In this document: in pieces, positions 7,001 to 13,732 of the stretch | Layout: each line of letters starts with the position of its first letter | Position numbering within the stretch: position 1 is the stretch's first letter | Assembly: GCA_046597185.1 (NCBI GenBank) | Contig: JBKJLF010000386.1 | Span: forward strand, 1-15,747 | DNA from: CAMBDR01 sp046597185 | Lineage (GTDB): Bacteria; Pseudomonadota; Gammaproteobacteria; Burkholderiales; Burkholderiaceae_D | Direction of reading: 5' to 3' | Length of the DNA: 15,747 nucleotides | Notes under the pieces: generated by a model | Told to the model about the DNA's origin: nothing | Database searches by the model: none | The model's input: only the letters and a program-made list of their open reading frames with translations | Position numbers and translations under genes: made by a program

Positions 7001-9916
7001 ATGTCAACTGATTTGCAGCGCGATACATGCCCAATCTGCGGCTGCCGTGAATTTACTCTGCCCCGTCCCGACTTGCAACCGCACCCCTACCAGGCTTGCA
7101 GCGAGTGCGGGTTTTATTACCAGGCAAGGCTGATCGACAAAGTCTATGAAGGCCACCATGAATTGCCCGGCGACACCATGTCGCAACACGAGCGCGATGT
7201 CAATCAATATCTGGCCAACACCTTCCATGCCTGGTTTCCAGCCCCGGCACCGGGTCAACATAGAACCTGCCTCGACATCGGTTCCAAATACCCCTGGCTC
7301 TCGCATTGCCTCGGTTTGCTCGGTTGGCAAAGTTATGCCATCGACGGCATCCCGGAAATTTTGCAATTTACCCAGGCAGAACAACTCAAGGTGCATGCCT
7401 TTCAATGTAATTTTGAAAAACACAGCCAAAGTGGGCAACCCTGGCCATGGGATAGCGCCGATACGACCCCGCTACAATTTGATTTCATCACCATTATTCA
7501 TGTGATTGAACATTTTTATTTCCCGCTGGCGGCCCTGAAGGCAATTTTTAATTTATTGAAACCCGGCGGTATCTTGTTTGTGCGCTGCCCGGATAGTGGA
7601 TCGGAAGGCGTTGAACGCGATTTTACCGAGGGCCATTACAGCATCCATCCACAAATCTGGTGTCTGCACGCACTGGAATTGGCGGCCCATAAAACCGGCT
7701 TTACCATCAAAGAAACCTGGCCCATGGTGGGCCAGCGCGATATGGTCTTGCGTAAGCCCGAGGAAGGAAAAGTGGCGATTGACGACGACTATTACCAGGC
7801 CATGCAAATGAGCGCCAAGCTCGAATTGGGCGTGGGCATGATCGTAAAAAATGAACAGGCAGATTTACCCGCCTGCCTGCAATCAGTGGGCGGGATTGCC
7901 GATCTGATTTGCATCATCGATACCGGTTCGACCGACCGCACCCTGGAAATTATTCAAATCTGGGCCGATAGCGCAGGCTGGCAAGTTGCGCTGGACCGGG
8001 TGCCACCGCAATTGATGGCCAAAACCGTGCTGGTGCGGCGTTATTTTGGCGCATCCGAACAGGATGAAACGGGTGATTGGAAACTGTGGCATTTCGGTCA
8101 GGCGCGCAATCAATATGTGCAGTCGCTCAATCGGCTGGTCAACTGGATACTGTGGATGGATGCCGACGATATCCTGCTGCAACCGCACCGCGTGCCGCCC
8201 TTATTACAGTATCAAAACGATGTATTTGGCTTTGGCATTGTAGACCGGGCAGAAAATTACAGCACGCGCTTTATCCATCATCGGCTGTGGCGCACTGGCC
8301 TTGGCATTCATTATCAGGGCGCTTGCCACGAATACCCGTATTGGCCCAGCCATGCGCGCTTGCTCTCCACTGATCTCAATATTCACCACCGCTGGACCAC
8401 CAACCCGCAGCAAGAGCTGGGGCCGTCACGCAATTTGCGCATTTTGCAGCGCGAATATAACCACGGCCAGCCCACGTTGCGCGTGTTATTTTACCTGGGC
8501 AATACGCTTAAAGATGCCGGACGCTATCCGGAAGCGATTGAGATTTATACCGAATATCTGGCGCAAAAACCGGGATATTGGGATGAGTATGTGTTTTGCA
8601 TGCTGTATAAAATGCGCTGCGAGCGCCTGCTGGCTTACCAAAATGGTGACTATGGCGCTTTCTTTACCACGGGCTTTGAAGCACTGGCGCAAGATCAACG
8701 CTTTAGCGAAATTTCGATGGAATTGGCCTACGCCTATTTCGATTTGGGCCAATGGCATAAATCAATTGCCTTTTGCGAATTTTCGCTGCAAGACTTGCCT
8801 GCCACCGATTTATTCATCGAACCCGATAAATACACCGATCAACCGCACCGGATTATGGCACGCTGTTACCAGCAATTGGGCAATTGGCAAAATGCAGTCG
8901 ATCACACCCGGGAAGTATTAAAATTTGTGCCCGATGATGTGGATATGCAAAACCAGGTAAAAGCCTGGTCACTCTCGATGGGTGACGAACCTGAATTACA
9001 TGCAGAATTACATGCAAATCGCCCCGGCGCGGCGGGGGATATCGTCCTCACGCTACATGCTTTGGAACGTTACAAGGCATTGCACCCCAATTGCAAGATT
9101 TTTTACTATTGCGCGGCCCAATTCAAGGATATCCCGCGCATCAGTAGCGCGGTCAGTGAAGTGCGCGACAGCGCCAATTTTGTTGCGCAAGCGGTATTAC
9201 ACGGTGTGAATTTTATTGGCTATCCATTTGCCGAGGGTTACCCGAATAAGCCGATGCAACGCAATTTATTGGATTATTTTGCTCAGGAACTGGGATTGCC
9301 CGTAGCAGAGAGTGATAGTGTGGTGAGCTTTACCCCGCAATTTCCTGCCATCACCAACCCGGCGTTGCAGGCCTTGCTGGGGCAAGAGATCATCACCTTG
9401 CATTGCCAGGCGGGTTGGTCGCCGTATAAAAATTGGCCCATGAGTTACTGGCAAAGCTTGGTCGAGAGAATGCGCGCTGACCCCGCCTTTGCGCCATATC
9501 AGTTGGTGCAAATTGGTGCGGCCAGCGACCCGGCTTTGCCTGGCGTGACCGATTTGCGCGGCAAATTGAGTCTGGTTGAAAGTATGCAGGCGATCAAGCT
9601 GGCGCGCTTGCATGTGGGTGTCGATAGTTTTTCCAACCATGCCACGGCCTTGTTACCGCCTACGCCCGCCGTCATTTTATGGGGTTCCACCAGCCCTGTT
9701 GGCAGTGGTTATGCGCACAATACCAATATCTGGAAAAAAGAAATTGGCTGCTCGCCCTGTTACCGTGAGTATGATGCGATGTCGGCCAACCCCAAGGGCA
9801 AATGTCCGCTGGATACTACCCAAAGCTGGGAAAATCCGCTGCATCCGTGCATGACGGGCATTAGTGTGGATGAGGTATGGGCGGCGGTATTGGCCAAATT
9901 GCCGGATCGGGTATAA
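7001..9916 (+). CDS. Fusion protein: zinc-ribbon, methyltransferase, GT2 glycosyltransferase, TPR and GT9 glycosyltransferase
   Basis: The 971-residue product joins several modules. Residues 10-36 hold two CxxC pairs (CPIC, CSEC), probably a zinc ribbon. Residues 85-255 resemble a class I SAM methyltransferase: CLDIGSKY as motif I, then HVIEHFYFP and LLKPGGILFVRCPD. Residues 276-470 are a GT2 glycosyltransferase: MIVKNE, DTGSTD, and the metal-binding DADD at 387-390. Residues 495-660 look like TPR-type helical repeats (FYLGNTLKDAGRYPEAIEIY; AYFDLGQWHKSI; CYQQLGNWQNAV). Residues 673-965 are GT9-like (heptosyltransferase fold): RPGAAGDIVLTLHAL, then GVDSFSNHATAL, GSTSP and a C-terminal cysteine cluster (C917, C920, C935, C950). 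It has no signal peptide or membrane segment, so it is probably cytoplasmic. A role in glycosylating a protein or surface glycan is inferred; acceptor and sugar are unknown. It stands alone, with its own promoter and no sugar-biosynthesis neighbours. Confidence 0.85.
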   Translation: MSTDLQRDTCPICGCREFTLPRPDLQPHPYQACSECGFYYQARLIDKVYEGHHELPGDTMSQHERDVNQYLANTFHAWFPAPAPGQHRTCLDIGSKYPWLSHCLGLLGWQSYAIDGIPEILQFTQAEQLKVHAFQCNFEKHSQSGQPWPWDSADTTPLQFDFITIIHVIEHFYFPLAALKAIFNLLKPGGILFVRCPDSGSEGVERDFTEGHYSIHPQIWCLHALELAAHKTGFTIKETWPMVGQRDMVLRKPEEGKVAIDDDYYQAMQMSAKLELGVGMIVKNEQADLPACLQSVGGIADLICIIDTGSTDRTLEIIQIWADSAGWQVALDRVPPQLMAKTVLVRRYFGASEQDETGDWKLWHFGQARNQYVQSLNRLVNWILWMDADDILLQPHRVPPLLQYQNDVFGFGIVDRAENYSTRFIHHRLWRTGLGIHYQGACHEYPYWPSHARLLSTDLNIHHRWTTNPQQELGPSRNLRILQREYNHGQPTLRVLFYLGNTLKDAGRYPEAIEIYTEYLAQKPGYWDEYVFCMLYKMRCERLLAYQNGDYGAFFTTGFEALAQDQRFSEISMELAYAYFDLGQWHKSIAFCEFSLQDLPATDLFIEPDKYTDQPHRIMARCYQQLGNWQNAVDHTREVLKFVPDDVDMQNQVKAWSLSMGDEPELHAELHANRPGAAGDIVLTLHALERYKALHPNCKIFYYCAAQFKDIPRISSAVSEVRDSANFVAQAVLHGVNFIGYPFAEGYPNKPMQRNLLDYFAQELGLPVAESDSVVSFTPQFPAITNPALQALLGQEIITLHCQAGWSPYKNWPMSYWQSLVERMRADPAFAPYQLVQIGAASDPALPGVTDLRGKLSLVESMQAIKLARLHVGVDSFSNHATALLPPTPAVILWGSTSPVGSGYAHNTNIWKKEIGCSPCYREYDAMSANPKGKCPLDTTQSWENPLHPCMTGISVDEVWAAVLAKLPDRV
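8993..9016 (+). repeat. Two tandem copies of a 12-bp unit at the TPR-GT9 junction
   Basis: GAATTACATGCA occurs twice in a row, in frame, encoding ELHAELHA (residues 665-672) immediately before the GT9-like module. The duplication lies exactly in the interdomain linker. Confidence 0.9.
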
Positions 9917-9917
9917 T
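9890..9917 (+). promoter_or_regulatory. Promoter-like sequence at the end of the fusion gene
   Basis: TTGGCC (9890-9895) and a perfect TATAAT (9912-9917) are 16 bases apart. They overlap the fusion gene's last codons and stop. The only downstream plus-strand start is an ATG at 9949 with a stop after six codons, so no gene remains for this promoter to serve. Confidence 0.3.
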
Positions 9918-9965
9918 TGGGCACCTTTCATTTCGACACACCACAATCATGTCTACCCTGCCCGT

Positions 9966-10220
9966 TTAATCGTCTTTGCGCCTTGGCCTACGCCAGGCGC
10001 GCCATAACCCAACGATACTGATCAGGAGCCAAAACGATTCCATCACAATCGACGGAATATTTGGCTCAGCCACCAGGGATATCAAAATCAAGCTGGCCCC
10101 CAGCGCATTGGTCAGTGAATAAATCACATCTTCCGCACGCCAGCGCCCAAACTGCTGCATGCCATAGGCCAATATCAAGGCAAAAGCACCCAGGGTGCCA
10201 AGTATATTTAACAGAGTCAT
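9966..10220 (-). CDS. Small membrane protein, CBU_0592-like family
   Basis: The 84-residue product has three hydrophobic segments (about 3-21, 34-52 and 57-75), a loop reading GRWRAEDVIYSLTNALGA between the first two, and a strongly basic tail (RAWRRPRRK). Small inner-membrane proteins of this shape (GTLGAFALILAYGMQQFG; LISLVAEPNIPS-ES-WLLISIVGLWR) are widespread in proteobacteria and have no known biochemical role. The start at 10220 has no clear Shine-Dalgarno sequence, but the first hydrophobic segment follows it directly, as expected. It is transcribed alone and converges on the fusion glycosyltransferase gene, with 49 bases between their ends. Confidence 0.75.
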   Translation of the reverse strand: MTLLNILGTLGAFALILAYGMQQFGRWRAEDVIYSLTNALGASLILISLVAEPNIPSIVMESFWLLISIVGLWRAWRRPRRKDD

Positions 10221-10256
10221 AGGCTTGGAAAGTTACAGTCGTCATCAAAGTCCAGC

Positions 10257-10262
10257 ATTGTA
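10257..10262 (-). promoter_or_regulatory. Candidate -10 box for the small membrane protein gene
   Basis: The minus strand reads TACAAT 37 bases before the ATG at 10220. No convincing -35 hexamer is visible. Confidence 0.25.
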
Positions 10263-10312
10263 GCCGATTCCAACCCGCGCGGTGGGAAACCACGGCAAGC
10301 ACAGGCAGGTAG

Positions 10313-10543
10313 ATACATTACGGCTGGGCTCCAGTTTGCGCGCCCGACCTTGCATCCGGCAAAAAGGTAGACGAAGCCACGCTGCACGCCTTGTTTGAAG
10401 TACTCGAACGCGATGCCTGCGCCATGAACCGACCACAGGACGCCTCGCAATGGGTGAGCCAGGCCAGCTTGCCCGAACCCTTTTGCAGCCTGAGCCGACG
10501 CTGGCTGATGCAGGGCGCGGAATTGATGGTGCGATATAGCCCT
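10313..10543 (+). pseudogene. Fragment of a YcaO-domain protein
   Basis: The frame open between stops at 10310 and 10544 encodes a segment reading DLASGKKVDEATLHALFEVLERDACAMN and then PQDASQWV. This matches the YcaO core motif (SNGLASG-x-EEA-x-HAL-E-ERDA), which contributes ATP/Mg-binding acidic residues in cyclodehydratases and related enzymes. A working YcaO domain needs about 350-400 residues; only some 75 remain here, without a start codon, and the frame ends in TGA. No recognisable YcaO sequence precedes it in 10221-10312. It cannot encode an active enzyme. In intact form such proteins install azoline rings or thioamides in peptides or act in related ATP-dependent reactions. Confidence 0.65.
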
Positions 10544-10808
10544 TGATCACGGCTGGCAAGTATGGCACGCCCTACGCCATGTCGGCCCCAGCCTAGGCAT
10601 CTCGCACCAAGCGGGCCAGCAACTGATCGACTACCTGCGCGGCCTGTGGTTTGGCGACCGCAGCGCCGCCACCGTGCGCGACTTCATGCAAGTGAACCTG
10701 GCGCTGGATGCTTCCAGGGTCGATGCATTTTTTGCCTGGATCGCCGCCAACCGGATCAAGATGCTGGATTTGCAAAACCTGCTGCGCGAGCGCCCATGGG
10801 AAGCATGA
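10527..10808 (+). pseudogene. Unrecognised C-terminal coding remnant following the YcaO fragment
   Basis: One base out of phase with the YcaO fragment and overlapping its end, a 93-codon open frame runs to a TGA at 10806. It reads like genuine protein: ALDHGWQVWHALRHVG early, LIDYLRGLWFGDRSAATVRDF in the middle, and VDAFFAWIAANRIKMLDLQ then RERPWEA at the end. It has no start codon near its beginning and a TGA just upstream (10524). It may be the end of the same gene as the YcaO fragment after a frameshift, or of a neighbour that lost its 5' part. I do not recognise the family. Together the two remnants account for most of the 670-base gap between the membrane protein and pssA. Confidence 0.5.
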
Positions 10809-10834
10809 ACCTCAAAAACATGAAACACCGCGAA

Positions 10835-10865
10835 TTGCTCAGTCCACGGCAAGTGATGCTATCAT
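10835..10865 (+). promoter_or_regulatory. Candidate promoter for pssA
   Basis: TTGCTC (10835-10840) and TATCAT (10860-10865) are 19 bases apart. A TG dinucleotide one base before the -10 box makes it an extended -10 element, which can offset the long spacer. The transcript would begin near 10872, about 20 bases before the pssA ATG. Confidence 0.4.
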
Positions 10866-10893
10866 CAAACAACCCTTTTGTTTTGGATTGCAC

Positions 10894-12249
10894 ATGGCCC
10901 TTTTTTCTCCCCGCAGCACGCTAGAACAATTGCCACGTTTTGCGCTGAATGCACTTGACGTGCAAATCTTGCACCACGCCAGCCAATACCGCCAAACCTT
11001 ACTGGCAAAAATTGCTGCGGCCCAAGTGCGTATCTATTTATGCAGCCTCTACTTGCAAAACGATGAAGCGGGCGCGGAAGTGTTAGCCGCGCTGCATGCG
11101 GCCAAAGCCGCGCGACCGGGACTGGATATCGTGGTTTTGGTCGATTGGCACCGCGCCCAACGCGGCTTGATCGGGGCCAGCAAAGCAGCAGGCAAGACCG
11201 ATGGCAATTCGGCCTGGTATCAACAGCAGGCACAAGTCTATACCACCAACATACCCATTTATGGGGTGCCAGTACAAACCCGCGAGTTATTTGGCGTACT
11301 GCACCTAAAGGGTTTTGTGATTGATGATACCGTCATCTATAGCGGTGCCAGTTTAAACAATGTGTATTTGCACAAATTCGATAAATATCGCCATGACCGC
11401 TATTTACTGCTGGAAAATCGCGCACTGGCCGATGCGATGGTGCAATTTTTGCAGCAGCAAATTTTGCCCTCGCCCGCCGTGCTACGGCTGGATGTGGCCA
11501 ACATCCCGCTAACCCGCAGCATCAAGCCGCAAATTACCCAATTTCGCAATCAATTAAAACAGGCACACTACCCTGTGCCCTCAGTCAACGCAAGCTTGAT
11601 GGAACTGACGGTCACGCCACTGGTGGGGGTGGGTAAAAATAACCCGCTCAATCGGGTGTTGTGCCAATTATTGGCGGCCAGCCGCCAGCAAATCATGATT
11701 TGTACGCCGTATTTCAATTTTCCGCTGGCGATAACACGAGAAATTAACCGCGCCTTGAAGCGCGGCGTCAAAATTGACATTATCGTCGGCGATAAAACCG
11801 CCAATGATTTTTATATCCCGCCGGAACAGCCATTCAAATCCATCGGTGCGCTGCCTTACTTATATGAAGTCAATTTACGGCGTTTTGCGAAAAAACAACA
11901 GAACTTCATCGACCAGGGCCAGCTCAATATCCATCTATGGCGCGACGGCGACAACAGTTATCACTTGAAAGGCATGTGGATCGATCAGCACTACAGCCTG
12001 ATGACGGGCAATAATCTCAACCCCCGGGCGTTTCGCCTGGATTTGGAAAATGCCCTGTTGATCCACGACCCCAAACATGAATTGCTACAGGCACAACAAG
12101 CCGAACAAGCCAGTATTTTGAAGGACACCACCCAGTTATTGCACTACACCTGGCTGGAACAGGTGCTCGATTACCCGCCTGCCGTAACCAAGCTACTCAA
12201 GCGACTCTCGCGCACCCGACTGGATCGCCTGTTTTACCGCGTGCTGTAG
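10894..12249 (+). CDS. pssA: Phospholipase-D-type phosphatidylserine synthase
   Basis: The product transfers phosphatidate from CDP-diacylglycerol to L-serine, making phosphatidylserine, the precursor of phosphatidylethanolamine. From the ATG at 10894 it has 451 residues, the length of E. coli PssA, and matches it along the whole chain. The two HKD-type catalytic motifs are HLKGFVIDD (His137, Lys139, Asp144) and HLKGMWIDQ (His357, Lys359, Asp364). Other conserved blocks are LVDWHRAQRG, YGVPVQTRE, YSGASLNNVYLHKFDKYRHD, VGDKTANDFYIP and TGNNLNPRAFRLDLENALLIHD. The basic C-terminus fits a peripheral, ribosome- or membrane-associated enzyme. The frame is open farther upstream, but similarity starts at 10894; no clear Shine-Dalgarno sequence precedes it. 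Many betaproteobacteria instead use the unrelated membrane (CDP-alcohol phosphotransferase) type, so the presence of this type is of note. Confidence 0.93.
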   Translation: MALFSPRSTLEQLPRFALNALDVQILHHASQYRQTLLAKIAAAQVRIYLCSLYLQNDEAGAEVLAALHAAKAARPGLDIVVLVDWHRAQRGLIGASKAAGKTDGNSAWYQQQAQVYTTNIPIYGVPVQTRELFGVLHLKGFVIDDTVIYSGASLNNVYLHKFDKYRHDRYLLLENRALADAMVQFLQQQILPSPAVLRLDVANIPLTRSIKPQITQFRNQLKQAHYPVPSVNASLMELTVTPLVGVGKNNPLNRVLCQLLAASRQQIMICTPYFNFPLAITREINRALKRGVKIDIIVGDKTANDFYIPPEQPFKSIGALPYLYEVNLRRFAKKQQNFIDQGQLNIHLWRDGDNSYHLKGMWIDQHYSLMTGNNLNPRAFRLDLENALLIHDPKHELLQAQQAEQASILKDTTQLLHYTWLEQVLDYPPAVTKLLKRLSRTRLDRLFYRVL

Positions 12250-12254
12250 CAGCC

Positions 12255-12280
12255 CAGGCAGTGGCTGATGCCACCACCTG
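12255..12280. terminator. Hairpin between convergent pssA and aroG
   Basis: Nested stems CAGG/CCTG and GTGGC/GCCAC enclose a TGAT loop, with a CA/CA internal mismatch. It lies in the 50-base gap between the two stops. Without a T tract on either strand it is only a possible bidirectional terminator. Confidence 0.4.
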
Positions 12281-12299
12281 ATGCCTCGTGCGGCTTGAA

Positions 12300-13370
12300 T
12301 CAATCGTTATTGTGCAAACGCCGCTGTTTCACCGCTTGCGACAAGCCTTCCAACACGGTTAAGCTTGATTCCCAATCGATACAGCCATCGGTGACCGATT
12401 GACCGTACACCAGATCCTTCAATTCCTTACCTGCGACCAAATCCTGGCGTCCACCAACGAGGTTGGATTCAATCATCACACCCACAATCCGGCCATCACC
12501 ACCCGCCACCTGGCTGGCGATATCGGCGCACACGGGCACCTGGTTTTCCGGTTTCTTGGAGCTATTGGCGTGGGAAGCGTCAATCATGATGCGCGCCGCC
12601 AAATTAGCGCTGGCGATTTCTTTACACACCGCTTCAACGCTGGCCGCATCGTAATTGGGTACTTTACCTCCGCGTAAAATAATGTGGCAGTCTTCATTGC
12701 CGTTGGTGGCCACAATGGCCGAGTGGCCGCCTTTGGTGACCGACAAGAAATGATGCGATTGCGATGCGGCTTTGATCGCATCCGAGGCAATTTTGACGTT
12801 ACCGTCGGTGCCGTTTTTAAAGCCCACCGGGCAAGATAAGCCGGACGCCAATTCGCGATGCACTTGCGATTCGGTGGTACGTGCGCCAATCGCGCCCCAG
12901 GATACCAAATCCGCGATATATTGCGGACTAATCACGTCCAGATATTCAGTGCCGGCGGGCAAGCCGATTTCGTTAATTTTCAACAACATCTCGCGCGCCT
13001 GGCGCAAGCCGTCGTTAATGCGGAAGCTGTTATCCATATACGGATCATTGATCAAGCCCTTCCAACCGACCGTGGTGCGTGGTTTCTCGAAATACACCCG
13101 CATCACGATTTCCAATTCCCCTGCGAAACGAATACGCTGTTGCACCAGGCGTTCTGCGTATTCCAGCGCGGCTTTGGGGTCATGAATTGAACAAGGGCCA
13201 ATCACCACCATTAAACGATCATCCTGACCGTGCAAAATGCGATGCAAGGCATTGCGCGAATTGGCAACCGTGTAGGATGCGGCGTCAGTACAGGGAAATT
13301 CACGAATCAAATGAGACGGTGGCAGCAGTTCTTTCATTTCGCGAATACGCAGATCATCGGTACGTGGCAT
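12300..13370 (-). CDS. aroG: Class I 3-deoxy-7-phosphoheptulonate (DAHP) synthase, AroG-like
   Basis: The enzyme condenses phosphoenolpyruvate and erythrose 4-phosphate to DAHP, the first step of the shikimate pathway. The 356-residue product aligns along its length with E. coli AroG. Metal ligands are visible as Cys60 (GPCSIHDP), His267 (DASHANSS), Glu301 (MIESN) and Asp328 (SVTDGC). The substrate-binding block MRVYFEKPRTTVGWKGLINDP and the segment GARTTESQVHRELASGLSCPVGFKNGTDG are intact. In the latter, Ser179 corresponds to E. coli AroG Ser180, which is involved in phenylalanine feedback inhibition, so a Phe-sensitive isozyme is plausible. The ATG at 13370 follows GGAG by six bases (13377-13380); an in-frame TTG at 13382 overlaps that ribosome site and is rejected. 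Upstream lies a leader-peptide attenuator (13371-13674), indicating regulation by aromatic amino acid supply. Confidence 0.95.
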   Translation of the reverse strand: MPRTDDLRIREMKELLPPSHLIREFPCTDAASYTVANSRNALHRILHGQDDRLMVVIGPCSIHDPKAALEYAERLVQQRIRFAGELEIVMRVYFEKPRTTVGWKGLINDPYMDNSFRINDGLRQAREMLLKINEIGLPAGTEYLDVISPQYIADLVSWGAIGARTTESQVHRELASGLSCPVGFKNGTDGNVKIASDAIKAASQSHHFLSVTKGGHSAIVATNGNEDCHIILRGGKVPNYDAASVEAVCKEIASANLAARIMIDASHANSSKKPENQVPVCADIASQVAGGDGRIVGVMIESNLVGGRQDLVAGKELKDLVYGQSVTDGCIDWESSLTVLEGLSQAVKQRRLHNND

Positions 13371-13390
13371 AGCTTTCTCCAAATTAACAA

Positions 13391-13429
13391 GATTAAAGGA
13401 TTAAAGGATTAAAAATATCAGGATTAAAA
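13391..13429 (-). repeat. AT-rich 8-bp repeats between the attenuator and aroG
   Basis: On the plus strand GATTAAAG or GATTAAAA occurs at 13391, 13399, 13407 and 13422, the last after a 7-base interruption. The array starts right after the terminator T tract and ends 11 bases before the aroG Shine-Dalgarno sequence. Confidence 0.85.
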
Positions 13430-13456
13430 AAAAACCGCCATCGCTGGCGGTTTTTT
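13426..13456 (-). terminator. Intrinsic terminator of the aroG leader (attenuator)
   Basis: On the minus strand ACCGCC (13451-13446), loop AGCGAT, and GGCGGT (13439-13434) form a 6-bp GC-rich stem. A-T pairs from the flanking A run and T tract extend it, and about ten T residues follow. It ends 55 bases before the aroG ATG, so transcription would stop before the gene unless the hairpin is prevented from forming. It lies downstream of the leader peptide and is separated from tldD by a promoter, so it belongs to the aroG leader. Confidence 0.9.
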
Positions 13457-13515
13457 AGGATTCGGTTTGATTTCAACATTTAACTTTTAAATGAACTCAC
13501 CGCTATTCCACCGCC
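13446..13515 (-). promoter_or_regulatory. Antiterminator pairing segments of the aroG attenuator
   Basis: GGCGGT (minus strand, 13515-13510), inside the last codons of the leader peptide, is perfectly complementary to ACCGCC (13451-13446), the 5' arm of the terminator. If it is free, it can capture that arm and prevent termination. A ribosome at the leader stop codon (13505-13503) would cover it. A second GCGGT at 13502-13498 could serve as a weaker partner. No strong protecting 1:2 hairpin was found. Confidence 0.6.
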
Positions 13516-13568
13516 TTGGGCTGTGCGTAGCTAAAGAAAAAATAAAAGAAAAATTTGTTCAGGTTCAT
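13503..13568 (-). CDS. Phe/Tyr-rich leader peptide of the aroG attenuator
   Basis: This 21-codon reading frame begins MNLNKFFFYFFFSY and ends at a TAG. Codons 6-12 are Phe, Phe, Phe, Tyr, Phe, Phe, Phe, with another Tyr at codon 14. This resembles the enterobacterial pheL leader of pheA, where ribosome stalling on Phe codons controls termination. A promoter lies about 70 bases upstream and a terminator 47 bases downstream of its stop. AAGGG lies 13 bases before the ATG, a long but usable spacing. Stalling at 13553-13533 when charged tRNA-Phe is scarce would leave the antiterminator segment (13515-13510) free and allow aroG transcription. The peptide itself probably has no other job. Confidence 0.85.
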   Translation of the reverse strand: MNLNKFFFYFFFSYAQPKAVE

Positions 13569-13644
13569 AAGATTTGACAGGCCCTTAAAATAGGTACACA
13601 GTGGATAGACAACAAATACACCGTAGATTCGTCACAGACAGGGC

Positions 13645-13674
13645 ACTATAGCAAAATATAAAGCGGCTTGGCAA
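13645..13674 (-). promoter_or_regulatory. Promoter of the aroG leader
   Basis: On the minus strand TTGCCA (13674-13669) and TATAGT (13650-13645) are 18 bases apart, with TG one base before the -10 box (extended -10). Transcription would start near 13638, giving a leader RNA of about 270 bases before aroG. It lies 58 bases after the tldD stop, so aroG has its own promoter. Confidence 0.7.
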
Positions 13675-13732
13675 GTGAATTTCTCGAATTTTCGCTCAGC
13701 TCACAAAACTAAACCGCAAATCAAGCCGAAAA

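Noticed and set aside
10245..10568. Minus-strand open frames of about 77-107 codons opposite the YcaO remnant
   Set aside because: They have low-complexity, Arg/Pro-rich translations without family resemblance and are shadows of the plus-strand remnants.
10708..10893. N-terminal extension of PssA by 62 residues
   Set aside because: The extension overlaps the end of the upstream coding remnant in another frame and has no similarity to PssA; the 451-residue form equals the family length.
13371..13382. TTG start at 13382 for aroG
   Set aside because: The TTG lies immediately beside GGAG, which is the Shine-Dalgarno sequence for the ATG at 13370.
13391..13429. CRISPR-like or insertion-element origin of the GATTAAAG repeats
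   Set aside because: Units are 8 bp without spacers, and no terminal inverted repeats or transposase are nearby.
13426..13456. Terminator read as the end of the tldD transcript
   Set aside because: A promoter and a Phe-rich leader frame lie between tldD and the hairpin, and the hairpin arm has a complementary partner in the leader frame, so it is better explained as the aroG attenuator.
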